From Stachybotrys elegans (Eukaryota > Ascomycota > Sordariomycetes > Hypocreales > Stachybotryaceae), in contig JAGPNK010000004.1 in the NCBI GenBank assembly GCA_020746835.1, forward strand, positions 1,488,001 through 1,552,000: DNA of 64,000 bases, in the 5' to 3' direction. Shown piece after piece: positions 23,974 to 34,610 of this stretch. Position 1 is the first letter of the stretch. Each line of letters opens with the position of its first letter. A program made the position numbers and the translations under genes. The notes below the pieces were generated by a model. That model searched no databases. It saw only the letters and a program-made list of their open reading frames with translations, and had not been told where the DNA came from.

Positions 23974-26145
23974 CTATTCGTTTTCCGCCTCTTCCGTACC
24001 AGTCTTTTGGGAGGCCTTGTGGGAGCTCTTCTTTTTCTTTTTCTTTTTCTCCTTTGTGTCCTTCTTCTCCTCCACTGCCGCGACCTCCTCCTTCTCCTTG
24101 TCCTCCGCTACCTTTGCCTCGGAGGCCTGCTCCTCCTTCTCTGCCTTGCCATCGCCGTGCTTGGCTGCCTTGCCGTTGGCCTGCTTCTTCTGCTCCTCGA
24201 CAAAGGCATCCACCTCTCGCATCCAGGCCTTCCAGTCCGCCCTGCGCGTCCTCCACATGTCGCCCTTCCAGGTGCGCCACACGCTCCTCCCCATCCAGCA
24301 GTCGCGGAGCTGCGCCTCGCGCTCTCCCAGCTTGGTCATGACGGCCTCCTTCATGTGGAAGGGCACGCTGCGCTCCTTGCCCTTGCTGGGCACCTCGACG
24401 AGCGCGTTGAGTAGGTTGTGGCCGAACTGCGATACGCCCAGGTCGGCGGTGTGAGGCAGCAGTGTGCTGACGATGGACTTGTGGAAGGCTGGGTTCGTGG
24501 ATGGCTGGGCAAGTGCCGTCGTAAGGATGGTGACGGTGGGCATGGAGGTCGTGGCGAGGCGGAGCAGGGTTTCGGGAGACAGAGCTAGGAGAGATTCCTG
24601 AACGCCTTTGCAGGGGCCTGGAATGAGCAGGAGGCTCGTGAGGAGCTGGGCGCCGTGAGACTGGATAGCGTACTCGTTGCGGGAGGCGTGCTCTATGTTC
24701 TTCTTCTTCTTCTCTTCATCCTTCCATCCGCACAATGTTGTGATGAGGTCAACCGGGTTGCTGCCGCAGCCCTCTCTCAATCCCTTCATGACAACCTTGA
24801 TTTGGTCCTGGATACCGCGGGCAGAGCATCGCTCAAAGAGTGTTCTCAGAACGTTGAATCTCGACTTGGCAACCAGCTGTGGGATAGACGGGGCGATCTG
24901 CTCGACAGCACTGACGAGGTCGTCCTTGCCCAGCCGGTTGAGGACGCGGATGGATGCGTACGACGAGACGTCGTTTCGCACGTAGCCCGAGATGCGGGGG
25001 AGGAAGATGTTCTGGTTCAGAGCCTTGAAGATCTTGCCGGGGCTGTGGGTGATGATGGTCTCGATCAGGCGCGCGCCAATGGGGTCGTAGACCATGCCGT
25101 TGATGAACTGCGAGGCCTCGGACTGCTCGTCGCTGAGTGACTGTGGCGCATCGGGGAGGAGTTGGAAAAGCAGCTTCGGCTGCGTAGCGTCGGCCTTCTT
25201 GCCGCCCTTGTTCATTGTCAGGTCGAGCTCCAGGAGCAGCTGGAGGGTCGGGTTTCCGATAGGGTGCGTTGCGAGGACACGCAGCTCCGTGGCGTCCATG
25301 CCCGACGTGGAATCCTCCACGATCTTCTGGACGGCCATGGTGAAGGACAGAGGCACGGCCCTCAGGCCCTGTGTCGACTCGTCCGCGTTGGCCCCGGCAA
25401 CCGAGATATTCTCCTTCTTCTTGCTCTTGACCAGAGTCCGTAGCGATGGGTCGTCGAGCGGTCGTCCGGACAAGACGAGCAGCAGCGCGCGCAGCGTGTG
25501 GGATGCGAATCGGTCGGTGATGAGGTAGGCCAGGTTGCCCTCGAGCTCGTCCAGCGTGGCGAGGAAAAGATTCTCCATGGACACCTCGGGCTGCTGCTCC
25601 TCCGCCTTGGCTCCCTTGGTGTCGAGGACGAAGCCTGCCAGCTCCTGCGTGACGACGTTGGCCGAGCGCAGGAACAGCGCCTCGCAGCAGTGGCTTGCGA
25701 ATCGGTGCTGCACGAGCGTCAGGAAGTGGCCGGCAAAGGCCTCGAAGAGGGCCTTCTTCTGCGCAGTGCTGGACAGCTGAATCAGTCGCTCCATGAGCCG
25801 CGAGCAGGATTGACTGCTTGCGAGCTTCAATTCCTTGCCGTTGGCCTCGGTGAAGACGCTCTCGATGAAGAGGTTGCGGTCTTCGGGGGACGGGAACTGG
25901 TTCAGCTCGAGCATCTCGTCGGCTCTGCGGAAGTACTCCTGCTCCTCGTCCGCCAGCATACCGAAGAACTCCTTCTCGCCCACGCCCTGGTGCCCGCCGC
26001 CGCCACCGCCGCCGCCTTCGTTGTCATCGTGGTGACGGGGACGTTTTGTCTCGGTGTCGGCTTCATTGACGTCGTTGTTCTCGTCTTGGCGCTTCCGTTT
26101 CCGCTGCTCGCGGAGTTCTCCACGCTTGGTACGCGGCTTGGGCAT
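23974..26145 (-). CDS. NOP9: Nucleolar Pumilio-repeat protein NOP9
   Basis: An intronless frame of 723 residues. Nop9 is a nucleolar RNA-binding protein that binds pre-18S rRNA and is needed for small-subunit processing. The N-terminus MPKPRTKRGELREQRKRKRQ is a basic nuclear/nucleolar signal, followed by an acidic and poly-Gly segment. EYFRRADEMLELNQFPSPEDRN opens the repeat region. Pumilio-type helices with SCSRLMERLI, HRFASHCCEAL, DRFASHTLRALL, THPIGNPTLQLLLE and DPIGARLIETII follow. After SQFGHNLLNAL and a conserved WxGRSVWRTWKGDMW segment, the C-terminal 70 residues are Lys/Glu-rich coiled coil ending in a Lys tract. The frame is open 20 codons further upstream, but MPKPRTKRGEL is the usual start. 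Antisense frames here are composition artefacts. Confidence 0.92.
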   Translation of the reverse strand: MPKPRTKRGELREQRKRKRQDENNDVNEADTETKRPRHHDDNEGGGGGGGGHQGVGEKEFFGMLADEEQEYFRRADEMLELNQFPSPEDRNLFIESVFTEANGKELKLASSQSCSRLMERLIQLSSTAQKKALFEAFAGHFLTLVQHRFASHCCEALFLRSANVVTQELAGFVLDTKGAKAEEQQPEVSMENLFLATLDELEGNLAYLITDRFASHTLRALLLVLSGRPLDDPSLRTLVKSKKKENISVAGANADESTQGLRAVPLSFTMAVQKIVEDSTSGMDATELRVLATHPIGNPTLQLLLELDLTMNKGGKKADATQPKLLFQLLPDAPQSLSDEQSEASQFINGMVYDPIGARLIETIITHSPGKIFKALNQNIFLPRISGYVRNDVSSYASIRVLNRLGKDDLVSAVEQIAPSIPQLVAKSRFNVLRTLFERCSARGIQDQIKVVMKGLREGCGSNPVDLITTLCGWKDEEKKKKNIEHASRNEYAIQSHGAQLLTSLLLIPGPCKGVQESLLALSPETLLRLATTSMPTVTILTTALAQPSTNPAFHKSIVSTLLPHTADLGVSQFGHNLLNALVEVPSKGKERSVPFHMKEAVMTKLGEREAQLRDCWMGRSVWRTWKGDMWRTRRADWKAWMREVDAFVEEQKKQANGKAAKHGDGKAEKEEQASEAKVAEDKEKEEVAAVEEKKDTKEKKKKKKKSSHKASQKTGTEEAENE

Positions 26146-26481
26146 TTTGGGTGAGTGTCGGAGCCTGCGACGGAATGGAGCTTTCGAATTGGATGCAAAA
26201 GTCAAGAATTGACGGGCGTCTCACAGGTACTCGCTTTTTCCAATGGATTTTTTTTTTTTCGATCTCGGCTTTACGATAAGATAAGGCGAGTGGGGGTGGC
26301 TCCCGAGCTGCTGCATCCACCTGCTTTGGATCTTCCAGCAAGTTCACGGCTTGCACTTACGATCTTGTGAAGCATGCATGAATGCTATTCCTAAAACCCT
26401 TTGATTTTGTACGGTATCTACCCAGGTATATCTCGACCTGATCTCATAATTTTCTTCCTCCAACCAGAGCATAGTCTAATG
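26146..26481. other. Short tandem-gene spacer
   Basis: 336 bp between the NOP9 start and the stop of the decarboxylase gene, both on the minus strand. It contains a T-run near 26248-26259 and nothing else recognised. Confidence 0.4.
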
Positions 26482-28236
26482 TTACGTCGTTTCTTCGCCA
26501 GCCGCCACAAGAGCCTTTACCAGTCCATCAATCGTCCCGGGAAGCGTCTGGATGTTGACAACAACGCGCAGAAAGTAGCCATTGTCTCCGGGTGCATAAT
26601 CTGTCATGAACCCTCTATTGATCAGCTTCTGGACGATCGCCTTGGTCCGTCGAGTGTTCTTGTCTGCGTCTTCGTCGATCCGGCCTTCGGGTGCATAGTA
26701 GAAGCACACCTGCAGGCACGGAGGCGGATCGCTCGACAGGACAGTAAATTTTCCCGTCTCTTTAACAAGCTGCGCAAGCCGGCTTGCCATGGCAAAAGCG
26801 TGGTCGATCTGGCGCTCGAAGCCGTCGGCGCCGTAGTACAACCAGGCCAATGCGACCTTTAGGCTGTCGGCACGGCGTCCGCACTGCAGTGTCAGATCCG
26901 CCATGTCCCAGACGTCACCGTCGTCGCTACCGTGAAAGAGATAGCCGGCCGAGGTCGAGTTGGCCCGGTTGAAAACTTGCATGTCAGGACCCAGGAGGAA
27001 CGAGCACGTTACGGGCGCATTCATCATCTTGTGCGGGTTGATGGTGAGCGAGTCGGCCAGGTGTGATCCCTTCATCTTCCACTTCTGGTTTCGGGAGAAG
27101 ATGACGGGGCCGCCCCAGCTTGCGTCGATATGCATCCACATGCCAAACTCCTTGCATATTCCGGAAATGTCCTCAAAGGGATCAAAGGAACCCATGACGG
27201 TTGTGCCAGCCGTGCAGTTGACGTACAGAGGCGTCTTTCCCTCCTCCTTGGCGCGGACGACCAGCTCCCGCAGAGCTTCGGGTTTCATCCGCCCCTCGTC
27301 ATCCGTTGGGACGCCAACCACGCATGAGGCGCCCATGCCGGTGATCATGGCTGCCTTTTCGACCGAGTAGTGTCCATGGGCACTCGTAAAGACGGCGAAA
27401 TCATGGTTGCGCGTGCCTGACGACTTGCAGTCGGGGTATAGAGTGTTTCGGGCCACGACCAGCGACGTCAAGTTGGATGCGCTGCCGCCCTGGCAGGTCA
27501 CGCCGCCGGCAAAGGGACCAGTGAAGCCACATAGGTTGGCCAACGCCTTAGATGTGGTCTTTTCCACGATGGTGAGGGCTGGCGAGACTTGATATACGTG
27601 GGCCTGGGCAAGTTGAGCCACGGAATGCTAGACCCGAGACATGGGCACTTACATTGGTATTGAGCACAGACAGCACGAGATCAGAGATGATGCCGACCTG
27701 GGCCAGCGAGGTCAGCCTGTGTAGCTCATCTCTTGGATCGTGGAGGTTTCACTTACAGGAGTGTTGCTGGAATACAACTTGTCCAAGAAACCCTGGTCCC
27801 ACGTGTTGACGCTGTACTGAAGAATATTCTGAATAAGCTGGAGCAACCCTTGCTTGCCTTGGCCCTCATCAGGAAGAACCAATTGCATCTTGGCTGCAAG
27901 CTGGGCCGGAGCATGGCAGTCTACGAGGACATTTCGAGAAGCACCACCACTCTCGGTGACAATATCGCCGGATTCCTTTCTGACTGCTTCCTCATCAGCA
28001 GCTCGGATGAAGGGAATGATGAGCTCTCTGACAGCCACGAGCAGCTGGAGTTACAAAGTCAGCAACAAGATTGAGCAGCAGGCAAATATTCAAGGCCTGA
28101 TGGTTTGGCTTTGCTTTACATCTTCCAGCTCCTCGGCCCGATGGAGAGTTGCGGAGGGCTCATTATGAGCATTTTTGCGAAGCGAATCAGCGGCCGCACC
28201 GTTGACGTGATGGTCTTGGGAGGCAGTCATAGTCAT
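26482..28236 (-). CDS. PLP-dependent group II decarboxylase (glutamate/aromatic-type)
   Basis: Four exons on the minus strand, 28236-28120, 28044-27757, 27697-27653 and 27603-26482, give 523 residues. The enzyme is a fold-type I PLP decarboxylase of the GAD/cysteine-sulfinate/aromatic family. VLVDCHAPAQLAAKMQL and the tight third exon VGIISDLVLSVLNTN fit the N-terminal half. GGSASNLTSLVVARN is the phosphate-binding loop. HIDASWGG carries the PLP-ring aspartate (about D310). SLTINPHKMM carries the Schiff-base lysine (about K342), followed by C-terminal-domain segments such as GRRADSLKVALAWLYYG. Similar fungal genes are annotated as glutamate decarboxylase or cysteine sulfinate decarboxylase, and the substrate cannot be settled by eye. 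Two in-frame ATGs (28236, 28230) are close, and one at 28311 is also open. Confidence 0.87.
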
Positions 28237-30885
28237 GTAGGGTAGGCCGGTCCAAAAGTGCGAAGCGAAGATGCGGCTGTCAAAATGAAACAGGGTCGAG
28301 ACGAGTGACAAGGTGGACTGGGATCAATGGCATGTGAAGCCCCGAAATCCCTTTAGTCAGTCATCAAGTTTTGCCCACGCCGTGCGGCGTTTGGACTTGG
28401 TGGGCCAGGCCAAACCATGATGACTGCTATGACTATGGGTGATTTCTGCCGATTGCGGGGGAAATGGAGGCGAAATGGATAATGGGGAGTAAGGATTCTC
28501 AACTTCGGTATCTTGTTCCGAGTGTTGGGTATTTTCCGAGTGTTCGTATTTTATCTGACTGCATTTCCTCACGATTCACACATTCAACGGGCGTTAATCA
28601 GGACCCGGCAAATGTAATGGCCATGGATGGTGGTTCGACGGCGCCTCCTGAGTCAGGTTCGCCCCCATCAGGGTTTTCTTGCTTTTTTTCTTCCCTTTTT
28701 TCCTTTTTCAATAGCTCAAAACGAACGCAGCGCGAGCGGGATTCGCTTGGATCCTGTGCAGCTCAAAGTGGCCACTGACGAGCCTCGCATCCACGGATGC
28801 ACAAGCAATTCCATGCGCGAACCTGTCTGTGCACACCGGCTGGAGGGTGACAGTTGGCTGTGTTCATGCAGAATCGGGCGTGCGTCACACGCCAGAGGTC
28901 GGCACAATCATGCAACCAAGGGAGAGCCATCATATCATCACACCGAGTCTCCTGTCACACCCGGTTCGAGCCGTAGTAGTAAAGGCGTGGGTGGGAAAAG
29001 AGAAGGAGACAAAAACCCCTCTAGCAAGGGTTGGAGTCTATTCTCGATTATACGCGGCCCCCTCACGCCTCCTTGTTTGTCTAATGACATGATCTAAAAG
29101 TCTCGGTGCAGTCGCTCCCAAAAGCAACGATGAGGCACGCCCTCTGAGAGGTCTCGGCTGCTTGATGAGGCGGCACTGCTCTGTCTGAGACGAGCAAATG
29201 TCGACTACCGTCAGTTGGGCACTAACAGGTTTGACAGGTCGGGGCGGCGGCTTAAGTACACCATACTATCTGCCATTGGGAAAGTGGACAGCCAGACAAG
29301 AGCCCGCTTGGGGCATCCACACAAGCGAGCACTGATGCCGGGATGGTGATGGTATCATGATAGGGACGGGGCACTTTTGAAATGGCGTCGTCGCTGCCCC
29401 TGCAGAGAGGCGGATCAGAAGCCGGGATGGGCCTGGCAATCTGCGTCGGCAAACGACACGACCTTGTGGTAGGCGCTGTGGCCAATGGGCACGGGCGGTC
29501 GAGATACCGTGAGTGATGCATCATTGTGACCATTTTGCTTTTCTTTATTTTTCCTGCTTGTTGCTTTTGGTGTTGCAGGTTTTCCTTGATCTGCCGCGCG
29601 CGCTTGCCGTTGGGTATATGTGATTCCTGCGTCGAGGGGAGAAGAATCCATGACCCATGCTCGTAACCCATGGCGCCTCGGGGGCCCGCCGGGTCGGTAG
29701 TGTTTCTGAGGGCACCCATCTCGGTGTATATTAAACCATCTCAGATACCCATCGAAACAAGTGGGAGAGGAGAGAGGGAGGGGGGTGTCAATCGAGTTGC
29801 CGAGCTGGGGCCAAGACTGTCTGAGCGCTTGACTCGCAGAGAGGGACAAAAAAAAAAAAGAAAAGGAAGACGGCGGGAGAGAACAGAGAGAGAGGGAGCA
29901 AGCAGGCAGTCTTGAGACGAAGAAGACGGCACCATGACCAAGGAATGCCGTGATGGGTGCTAGCTCGCATCGGCATCAAACGGCCATGGCCTTGCCCAAA
30001 CAAGCCGTCCCGTCACCAGCGGTCCACTAGGTAGGCAATCGAAGTCATGTCGCAGGGCGGCCATCAATCTCTCGTAAAAAAGTATGTCGAGAAAAAAGTG
30101 AGGTGGCGGCCATGCCATGCTATGCCATGCCCATGCCCACCTCCCGATCCATGCCGAGGTCAGTGCGCGCCCGCCATTTCAACGTCGACACCCACTGTGG
30201 CCCTCCGGCAGTATTGCCATCGCTTTTCTTCTTTCTGCACTCCGCCGCCGCCACTCCATTCATTTCGTCGCATGCAGAGAGGGCAGCCCACCTCCAAACC
30301 CACTCACTCCCACTTCCGTTATATTATAACCCAACTATGCACCTGCTGCACTTCACGTGCGTTTGCTTGCCTTTCTATCGTGATGCGTCCGTGAGACTTT
30401 GACTGTGTCCCTGCCCTGCCCTGCCCTGCCATTGCGAGCGAGCGAGCCATTGTTCATCTCTTGTTGTGTCTTAGGTATTCTTTCGTCTTCTTGGTTTGTC
30501 TTGCGCGCGCGGGACGAGCAGCTGAATTACAGCCGCCACCCCCAGTCCAAATCTTGACGTACAAAGACGCCCAACCCCCTCGACCCTCGCGCCTTGCTGG
30601 GGGCCGTACCTCGGACTTGAGTCAATCTGTATTGGCCCGGGATTTTTCTTTTTTTTCCCTTTTTTTCTTCCTTTCCTCCTCTCTGCTCCCTCCTGGCTCC
30701 TTCAAGAGGACATAGCGAACCGATTGGGCGCAGCGAGCCTACAGCCAACTACATAATTCAAAGCAAATAAGACCCCTCCAGGCGCACATCGTCACCGCCA
30801 ACAGCAGCAGCCACATCCTCCCCCCAAAATCGGACGGGCAAGAGACAGCAAGGCACCCCCCCTCCCCCAAACACCCCGCGGCGCC
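28237..30885. other. Divergent intergenic region, decarboxylase / Ras-like gene
   Basis: 2.6 kb serving two divergent promoters. No gene was recognised. The distal part toward the Ras-like gene has repeated CCATGC and CCCTG words (30112-30145, 30411-30430) and a strong C/T tract at 30642-30700, likely the leader of that gene. Confidence 0.45.
30411..30430. repeat. Short CCCTG-type pentamer repeat
   Basis: Four copies of a CTGCC unit in 20 bp, followed by a small GCGA repeat. Confidence 0.6.
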
Positions 30886-31665
30886 ATGTCTATCTCACAG
30901 CAATCCCCCGTGCCCATCTCCATCACCATCTGTGGCGACGGCGGATGCGGTAAGTCGTCCATCACGCTGCGACTCGTGCGGTCGCAATGGACGTCTGAGT
31001 ACGACCCCACCATCGAGGACTCGTACAGCGTCACGCGCCGCATCGACGGCACCGTCTACCACCTCTCCATCACCGACACGGCCGGCCAGGAAGAGTACCG
31101 CGGCATGTGGGCCTCGTCCAACCTCAGCGCCGACGCCTTCCTGCTCGTCTACGACATCACCTCGCGCGACTCGCTCGACGCCCTCACCCACTTCGACGAG
31201 CTCATCGACATGGAGACGGAGACGCGCCTCGACAACGCCGACCGGGCCAAGCGCGCGGGGCTCGATCCCGTCTCCCACGTCACTGGCCACGGCCGCAACA
31301 AGACGGTTCCCCCCGTCAAGCTCGTCGCCGGCAACAAGTGCGACCTCCAGGAGAGCAGGCAGGTCCCCGCCGCCGTCGGCCTCGAATGGGCCCGCAAGCA
31401 CGGCTGCGGCTTCATGGAGACGAGCGCCCGCCTCGAGGTCAACATTGAGGAGACGTTTGCTCTCATTGTCCGCCGCGTCGTCGAGGCCCGCAGGCTGGCC
31501 CAGGCCGGCGCCCTCCACCCCGGTGAGCTGGCCGCACACGGCAAGACGAAGCCCCTGCCGCCTCTCGGCTACGGCCGTGACGCGGAGAAGCACCCTGGCG
31601 ACGATACCGTGGACGAGGTGGGCAGCGCAAAACCGAGCTTCTGGCGCAAATTTCTGTGCTGGTGA
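30886..31665 (+). CDS. Ras-superfamily small GTPase without a CAAX box
   Basis: A single exon of 259 residues. G1 is GDGGCGKSS (17-25). The effector loop is EYDPTIEDSY, identical in type to Ras. G3 is DTAGQEEY, with a Gln at the Ras Q61 position, and the Ras G12 equivalent is Gly19. G4 is NKCD and G5 ETSA. It therefore looks catalytically normal. Two things are odd. An insertion of about 25 residues sits between the switch II/alpha-3 region and G4, with RLDNADRAKRAG and HVTGHGRNK. The C-terminus FWRKFLCW has Cys at the penultimate position and so lacks CAAX, CC or CXC. A basic patch (WRKFL) remains. Either it is not prenylated or a 3' exon is missed. Ras, Rheb or Rsr1-like roles cannot be told apart here. 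Confidence 0.85.
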   Translation: MSISQQSPVPISITICGDGGCGKSSITLRLVRSQWTSEYDPTIEDSYSVTRRIDGTVYHLSITDTAGQEEYRGMWASSNLSADAFLLVYDITSRDSLDALTHFDELIDMETETRLDNADRAKRAGLDPVSHVTGHGRNKTVPPVKLVAGNKCDLQESRQVPAAVGLEWARKHGCGFMETSARLEVNIEETFALIVRRVVEARRLAQAGALHPGELAAHGKTKPLPPLGYGRDAEKHPGDDTVDEVGSAKPSFWRKFLCW

Positions 31666-32201
31666 CGACCGAGCCGGACACACGTTACTCCCCAATGTTA
31701 TGATTTTTCACTTCTTGGTTGCCCTTACTTCCCCCCACTCGCCTTGGACCAGCTTTCCCTCTGGTCATACCCGTTCTTGTTTCATTTTACCTTAGTACTT
31801 TATTCTTATGATACCTCGGCGCTCGGTGGGGGAAAGGCTGGGTTTTTTCTCATGAAACGGGATCTCTTGTCACGTCACTTTCCCATATGGTTCTAGAACG
31901 ACGGATGGTTAGCATTTACAGTATCTACATACCCCCTTAGCATAGCGAAGGACGCCAGCGCATGCTTTGTACTTCGGTTACTGCTATATGACTTACAATT
32001 AGACGGGCTGGCTTATGGCTTACATGTGATCATCTTGTCAATATTGAGCAACAAAGTGAGTTGGTCTATATAGCCTCGACATTCCACCGGATGAGGAGGA
32101 TGCCAGGTCATGTTCCTCTTGAAAACGCCAATGTCCAGACGTGGTTTGAACACATTGGTCATGATGATGGTGGGGAAATGCGAGAGAAAAAAAAACGCCT
32201 A
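31666..32201. other. Convergent region, Ras-like / AMMECR1
   Basis: 536 bp between two 3' ends. No feature recognised. Confidence 0.45.
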
Positions 32202-32990
32202 CTATGACTTGTTGGCGGCGACCCAATCGCGCCATTCCTTGAAGCGAGGATACTCTAGACTGCACTTCTTGCCTTGGTACCGGGTGACCTTGAGGTCGAG
32301 GTCCTTCCAGCGCGAGCGGCTGCCAACCCAACCGGCCTTGCGGATCAGGCTCAGGAGGGTTTCGTCCTTGTCCCAGCCCTGCTCCGAGGCTACGTCCGGG
32401 AGGTAGGTGGAGCCGTAGCGGCGGCCCCGGTCGTAGAAGGAGAGGCGGATGCCGTGGACGCCGATGTCCCAGTCAAAGGGGTCCTCGACCTCCTCAAAGT
32501 CGGTCAGGAGGGTGACGGCAGCCTGCAGGGTAGGCAGCTCTGCGCGGGAGATGGGGGAGAAGCGGGTGTCGTGGATGGCGGAGATGACGGCGTACTCGGG
32601 CAGGCCGACGGAGAGGGGCTGGGCTTCAAAGGTGCCGATGCAGCCTCGCAACGAGGTGTCGCCGTCGTCCTCGACGGTGTTCCAGGTGACGAAGAGCGGG
32701 GCCGAGGCCGGGGCGTCGGCAGCGAGCGGGAGGGAGGAAGTGGATGTGGCAGGGGTGGAGGCGGCGTGGGAGGCGGACGAGAGGAGGGAGAATGTGGAGG
32801 AGGTCTCGGACTCGCTGGCGGTGGTATCGAGGGTGCGGCGCGGAGCAGGAGCAGGAGCAGGAGCAGGGGAGGATGCTGAGACGAACGAGGCCCAGGATGC
32901 CTGGACTTTGTCGAGGGACAAGGGCTCGCGGTTGTTAAGCTCGGCGTCAAGAGCCTCGAAGCACATGATGCAGTGTACGGCGGAGGCCAT
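32202..32990 (-). CDS. AMMECR1-domain protein
   Basis: Single exon, 262 residues. AMMECR1 proteins are conserved from archaea to humans. Their biochemical role is unclear, though a radical- or RNA-related function has been proposed. The N-terminus MASAVHCIMCFEALDAEL is followed by a Ser/Ala/Pro-rich insert (about 40-95) typical of fungal members. The core has LFVTWNT, the signature LRGCIGTFE with the conserved Cys, YAVISAIHDTRFSPIS, the LTDFEEVEDPFDWDIGVHGI segment and TYLPDVASEQGWDKDETLLSLIRKAG. The frame is open another 92 codons upstream, but that part is low-complexity and hydrophobic (leader translated by chance), so I start at 32990. Confidence 0.92.
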   Translation of the reverse strand: MASAVHCIMCFEALDAELNNREPLSLDKVQASWASFVSASSPAPAPAPAPRRTLDTTASESETSSTFSLLSSASHAASTPATSTSSLPLAADAPASAPLFVTWNTVEDDGDTSLRGCIGTFEAQPLSVGLPEYAVISAIHDTRFSPISRAELPTLQAAVTLLTDFEEVEDPFDWDIGVHGIRLSFYDRGRRYGSTYLPDVASEQGWDKDETLLSLIRKAGWVGSRSRWKDLDLKVTRYQGKKCSLEYPRFKEWRDWVAANKS

Positions 32991-34357
32991 GTTTGCGCGG
33001 TTACGGGCAGAAGCGATCACAAGATATGCGAGCAGTACAAGCAGAGAGTGAGGGAGAGTAAGGCAAAAGCACAGGAAGATCGGGGAACCTCCCTGGAGGC
33101 AAGAACAGGGACACCCTACTTTGAAGAGATGGTACCGAGAGAGCGAAGAACGGTGATGACGAAGCAAAGGCCAAGGATGGTGTGAGAGCAAGAAAGAGAG
33201 AGAGACAGAGACAGAGAGGAGAGGGAGGGGGAGCACGAGGCCGAAAGAATGGATGATGACGGACAAAGTGGCCGCGCAGCAAAGAACCCCACCTTGTGTT
33301 GTTTATTAGGCGTCGATAAGCAGCAAGTGGGAGGAGAGAGGACAGGAAGAGGAGAGGCGATAAGCCCCGCCAACCCCCAAAGGAGGAAGGGCGAGGACTT
33401 TCTAGTTGTCTCTAGGACAAGTATCTGGCGAGCGATGGAAGAGCCAGCGGCGCCTTGGTTTGGGTTCTCTATTTTTCTTCTTCTTTGCTCTCTCCTTTCC
33501 CTTTTTTTTTTTTTTTTTTTTTTTTTTTGGTCGGACGGATTCGAGAGGTTGCCTTAAAAGCCAGGCAGGAAGAAAATGCTGTGCCTCTGGTTCACTGGCA
33601 GGGCCTAGACCACGGTTTCAACCACGCTCCTCCTCCACGGGGCAAGCAATTTCGGCAGGGCTGCGACCATACGGAGGAGAGTGATGACGACGCCCCCCCC
33701 GCCATGGGATTGATGAGAAGATCAAGAAAAAAATCGGAGCAGATGGAAACAAAAAGGGCTGTCCGTGACCGGAACCAAGTGGAAGCGAGTCTCATGTCGC
33801 GGTGACCTGGCGCGGTCCTGAAGCAGACCCCGTGTTTCAAGGGCCCCTACATGCACCGTAGAGCCAGGAACAAGACCAGCAAGACTGGCAAGGGGAGTGT
33901 CGCAGGACTGGGGGGCCGAAAAGCTTGGTTGCCATTCCCATGAGGACCCTGGCCTTGCCGTGCCTGATCGTCGCCCATGCCATCCCATTTCCAAATCCCT
34001 GGGGGGGGACCACCATTCCATTCAATAGCCTGTGTTGCTGTGTTGGAGGATGTGGCCCTCGTACGTACGCGGCCACCGGCCAGGCCAGGACCTTGTTTGA
34101 TGTGCACAATGGAACCCTCCAAACGAGAAGCGCCCCCCCTTGCCGCCGGAAGTTCCCTCCCCTGCCGTATCGTAGCAATACAAATACACGGCGCTGCACC
34201 TTGAGACGAATTCTCTTCCTCGTTCCTTTCTTCTTCATCCCAAGCTTCTTTTGTGTGATCGCAGTCTTTTCAGTTTCTTTCTCTCTCTCTCCATCTTCTA
34301 TTCAACTCGTACCTATTTCTTGTCGCCGGTCGACTCTTTCTCATCCACATATTCAAG
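32991..34357. other. Divergent intergenic region, AMMECR1 / secreted peptide
   Basis: 1.37 kb. It holds a purine-rich GA/CA block at 33190-33240, the T27 run at 33502-33528 and, before the peptide gene, a strong C/T-rich leader at 34205-34330. No supported gene. Confidence 0.45.
33502..33528. repeat. Poly-T run of 27
   Basis: 27 consecutive T on the plus strand, preceded by a C/T-rich tract. It is too long for a typical Pol III stop and not next to any RNA gene I see. Its length in an assembly is unreliable. Confidence 0.9.
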
Positions 34358-34610
34358 ATGCAGTTCTCCGCCATTGCTGTTTTTGCTCTGTTTGCCGGTG
34401 TCATGGCCGCCAACGGTAAGACCAACCAACCAACCAACACCTCATCATTCAGAAGATGGCTGCTAATGCGAGGTTATAGAAGGCTTTGTCGTCGTGAAGC
34501 GCCAGGCTGTCGAGAGGCGCCAGATCGATGTCAGCGCCCCTGCCATGAGCGACGCCAACGGAAACGTCGTGGCCTTTGATTCCACCAAGGTCGTCATCAA
34601 GAGGGATTAA
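34358..34610 (+). CDS. Small secreted peptide precursor with dibasic (Kex2-type) sites
   Basis: Two exons, 34358-34415 and 34480-34610, encode 62 residues. The signal peptide is clear: MQFSAIAVFALFAGVMAANG, with cleavage probably after the Ala-Ala near residue 18. The rest has no cysteine and no tryptophan. It contains three dibasic sites: VVVKR near the mature N-terminus, VERR a few residues later, and VVIKR just before the final Asp. Cutting there would release a central peptide of about 27 residues starting QIDVSAPAMSD. A C/T-rich leader of about 150 nt suggests strong expression. I know no named family. It could be a processed signalling peptide, or simply a small wall or secreted protein with basic residues. 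Confidence 0.7.

Noticed and set aside
23966..26154. Several long plus-strand frames over NOP9
   Set aside because: Leu/Ser-rich complements of the NOP9 coding strand, without splice sites or domains.
28955..28975. Second tRNA-like GGTTCGAGCC
   Set aside because: No cloverleaf around it.
30932..31795. A 287-codon frame overlapping the Ras-like gene
   Set aside because: Ser/Thr/Arg/Pro-rich shift-frame product of high GC third positions; the Ras frame has all G motifs.
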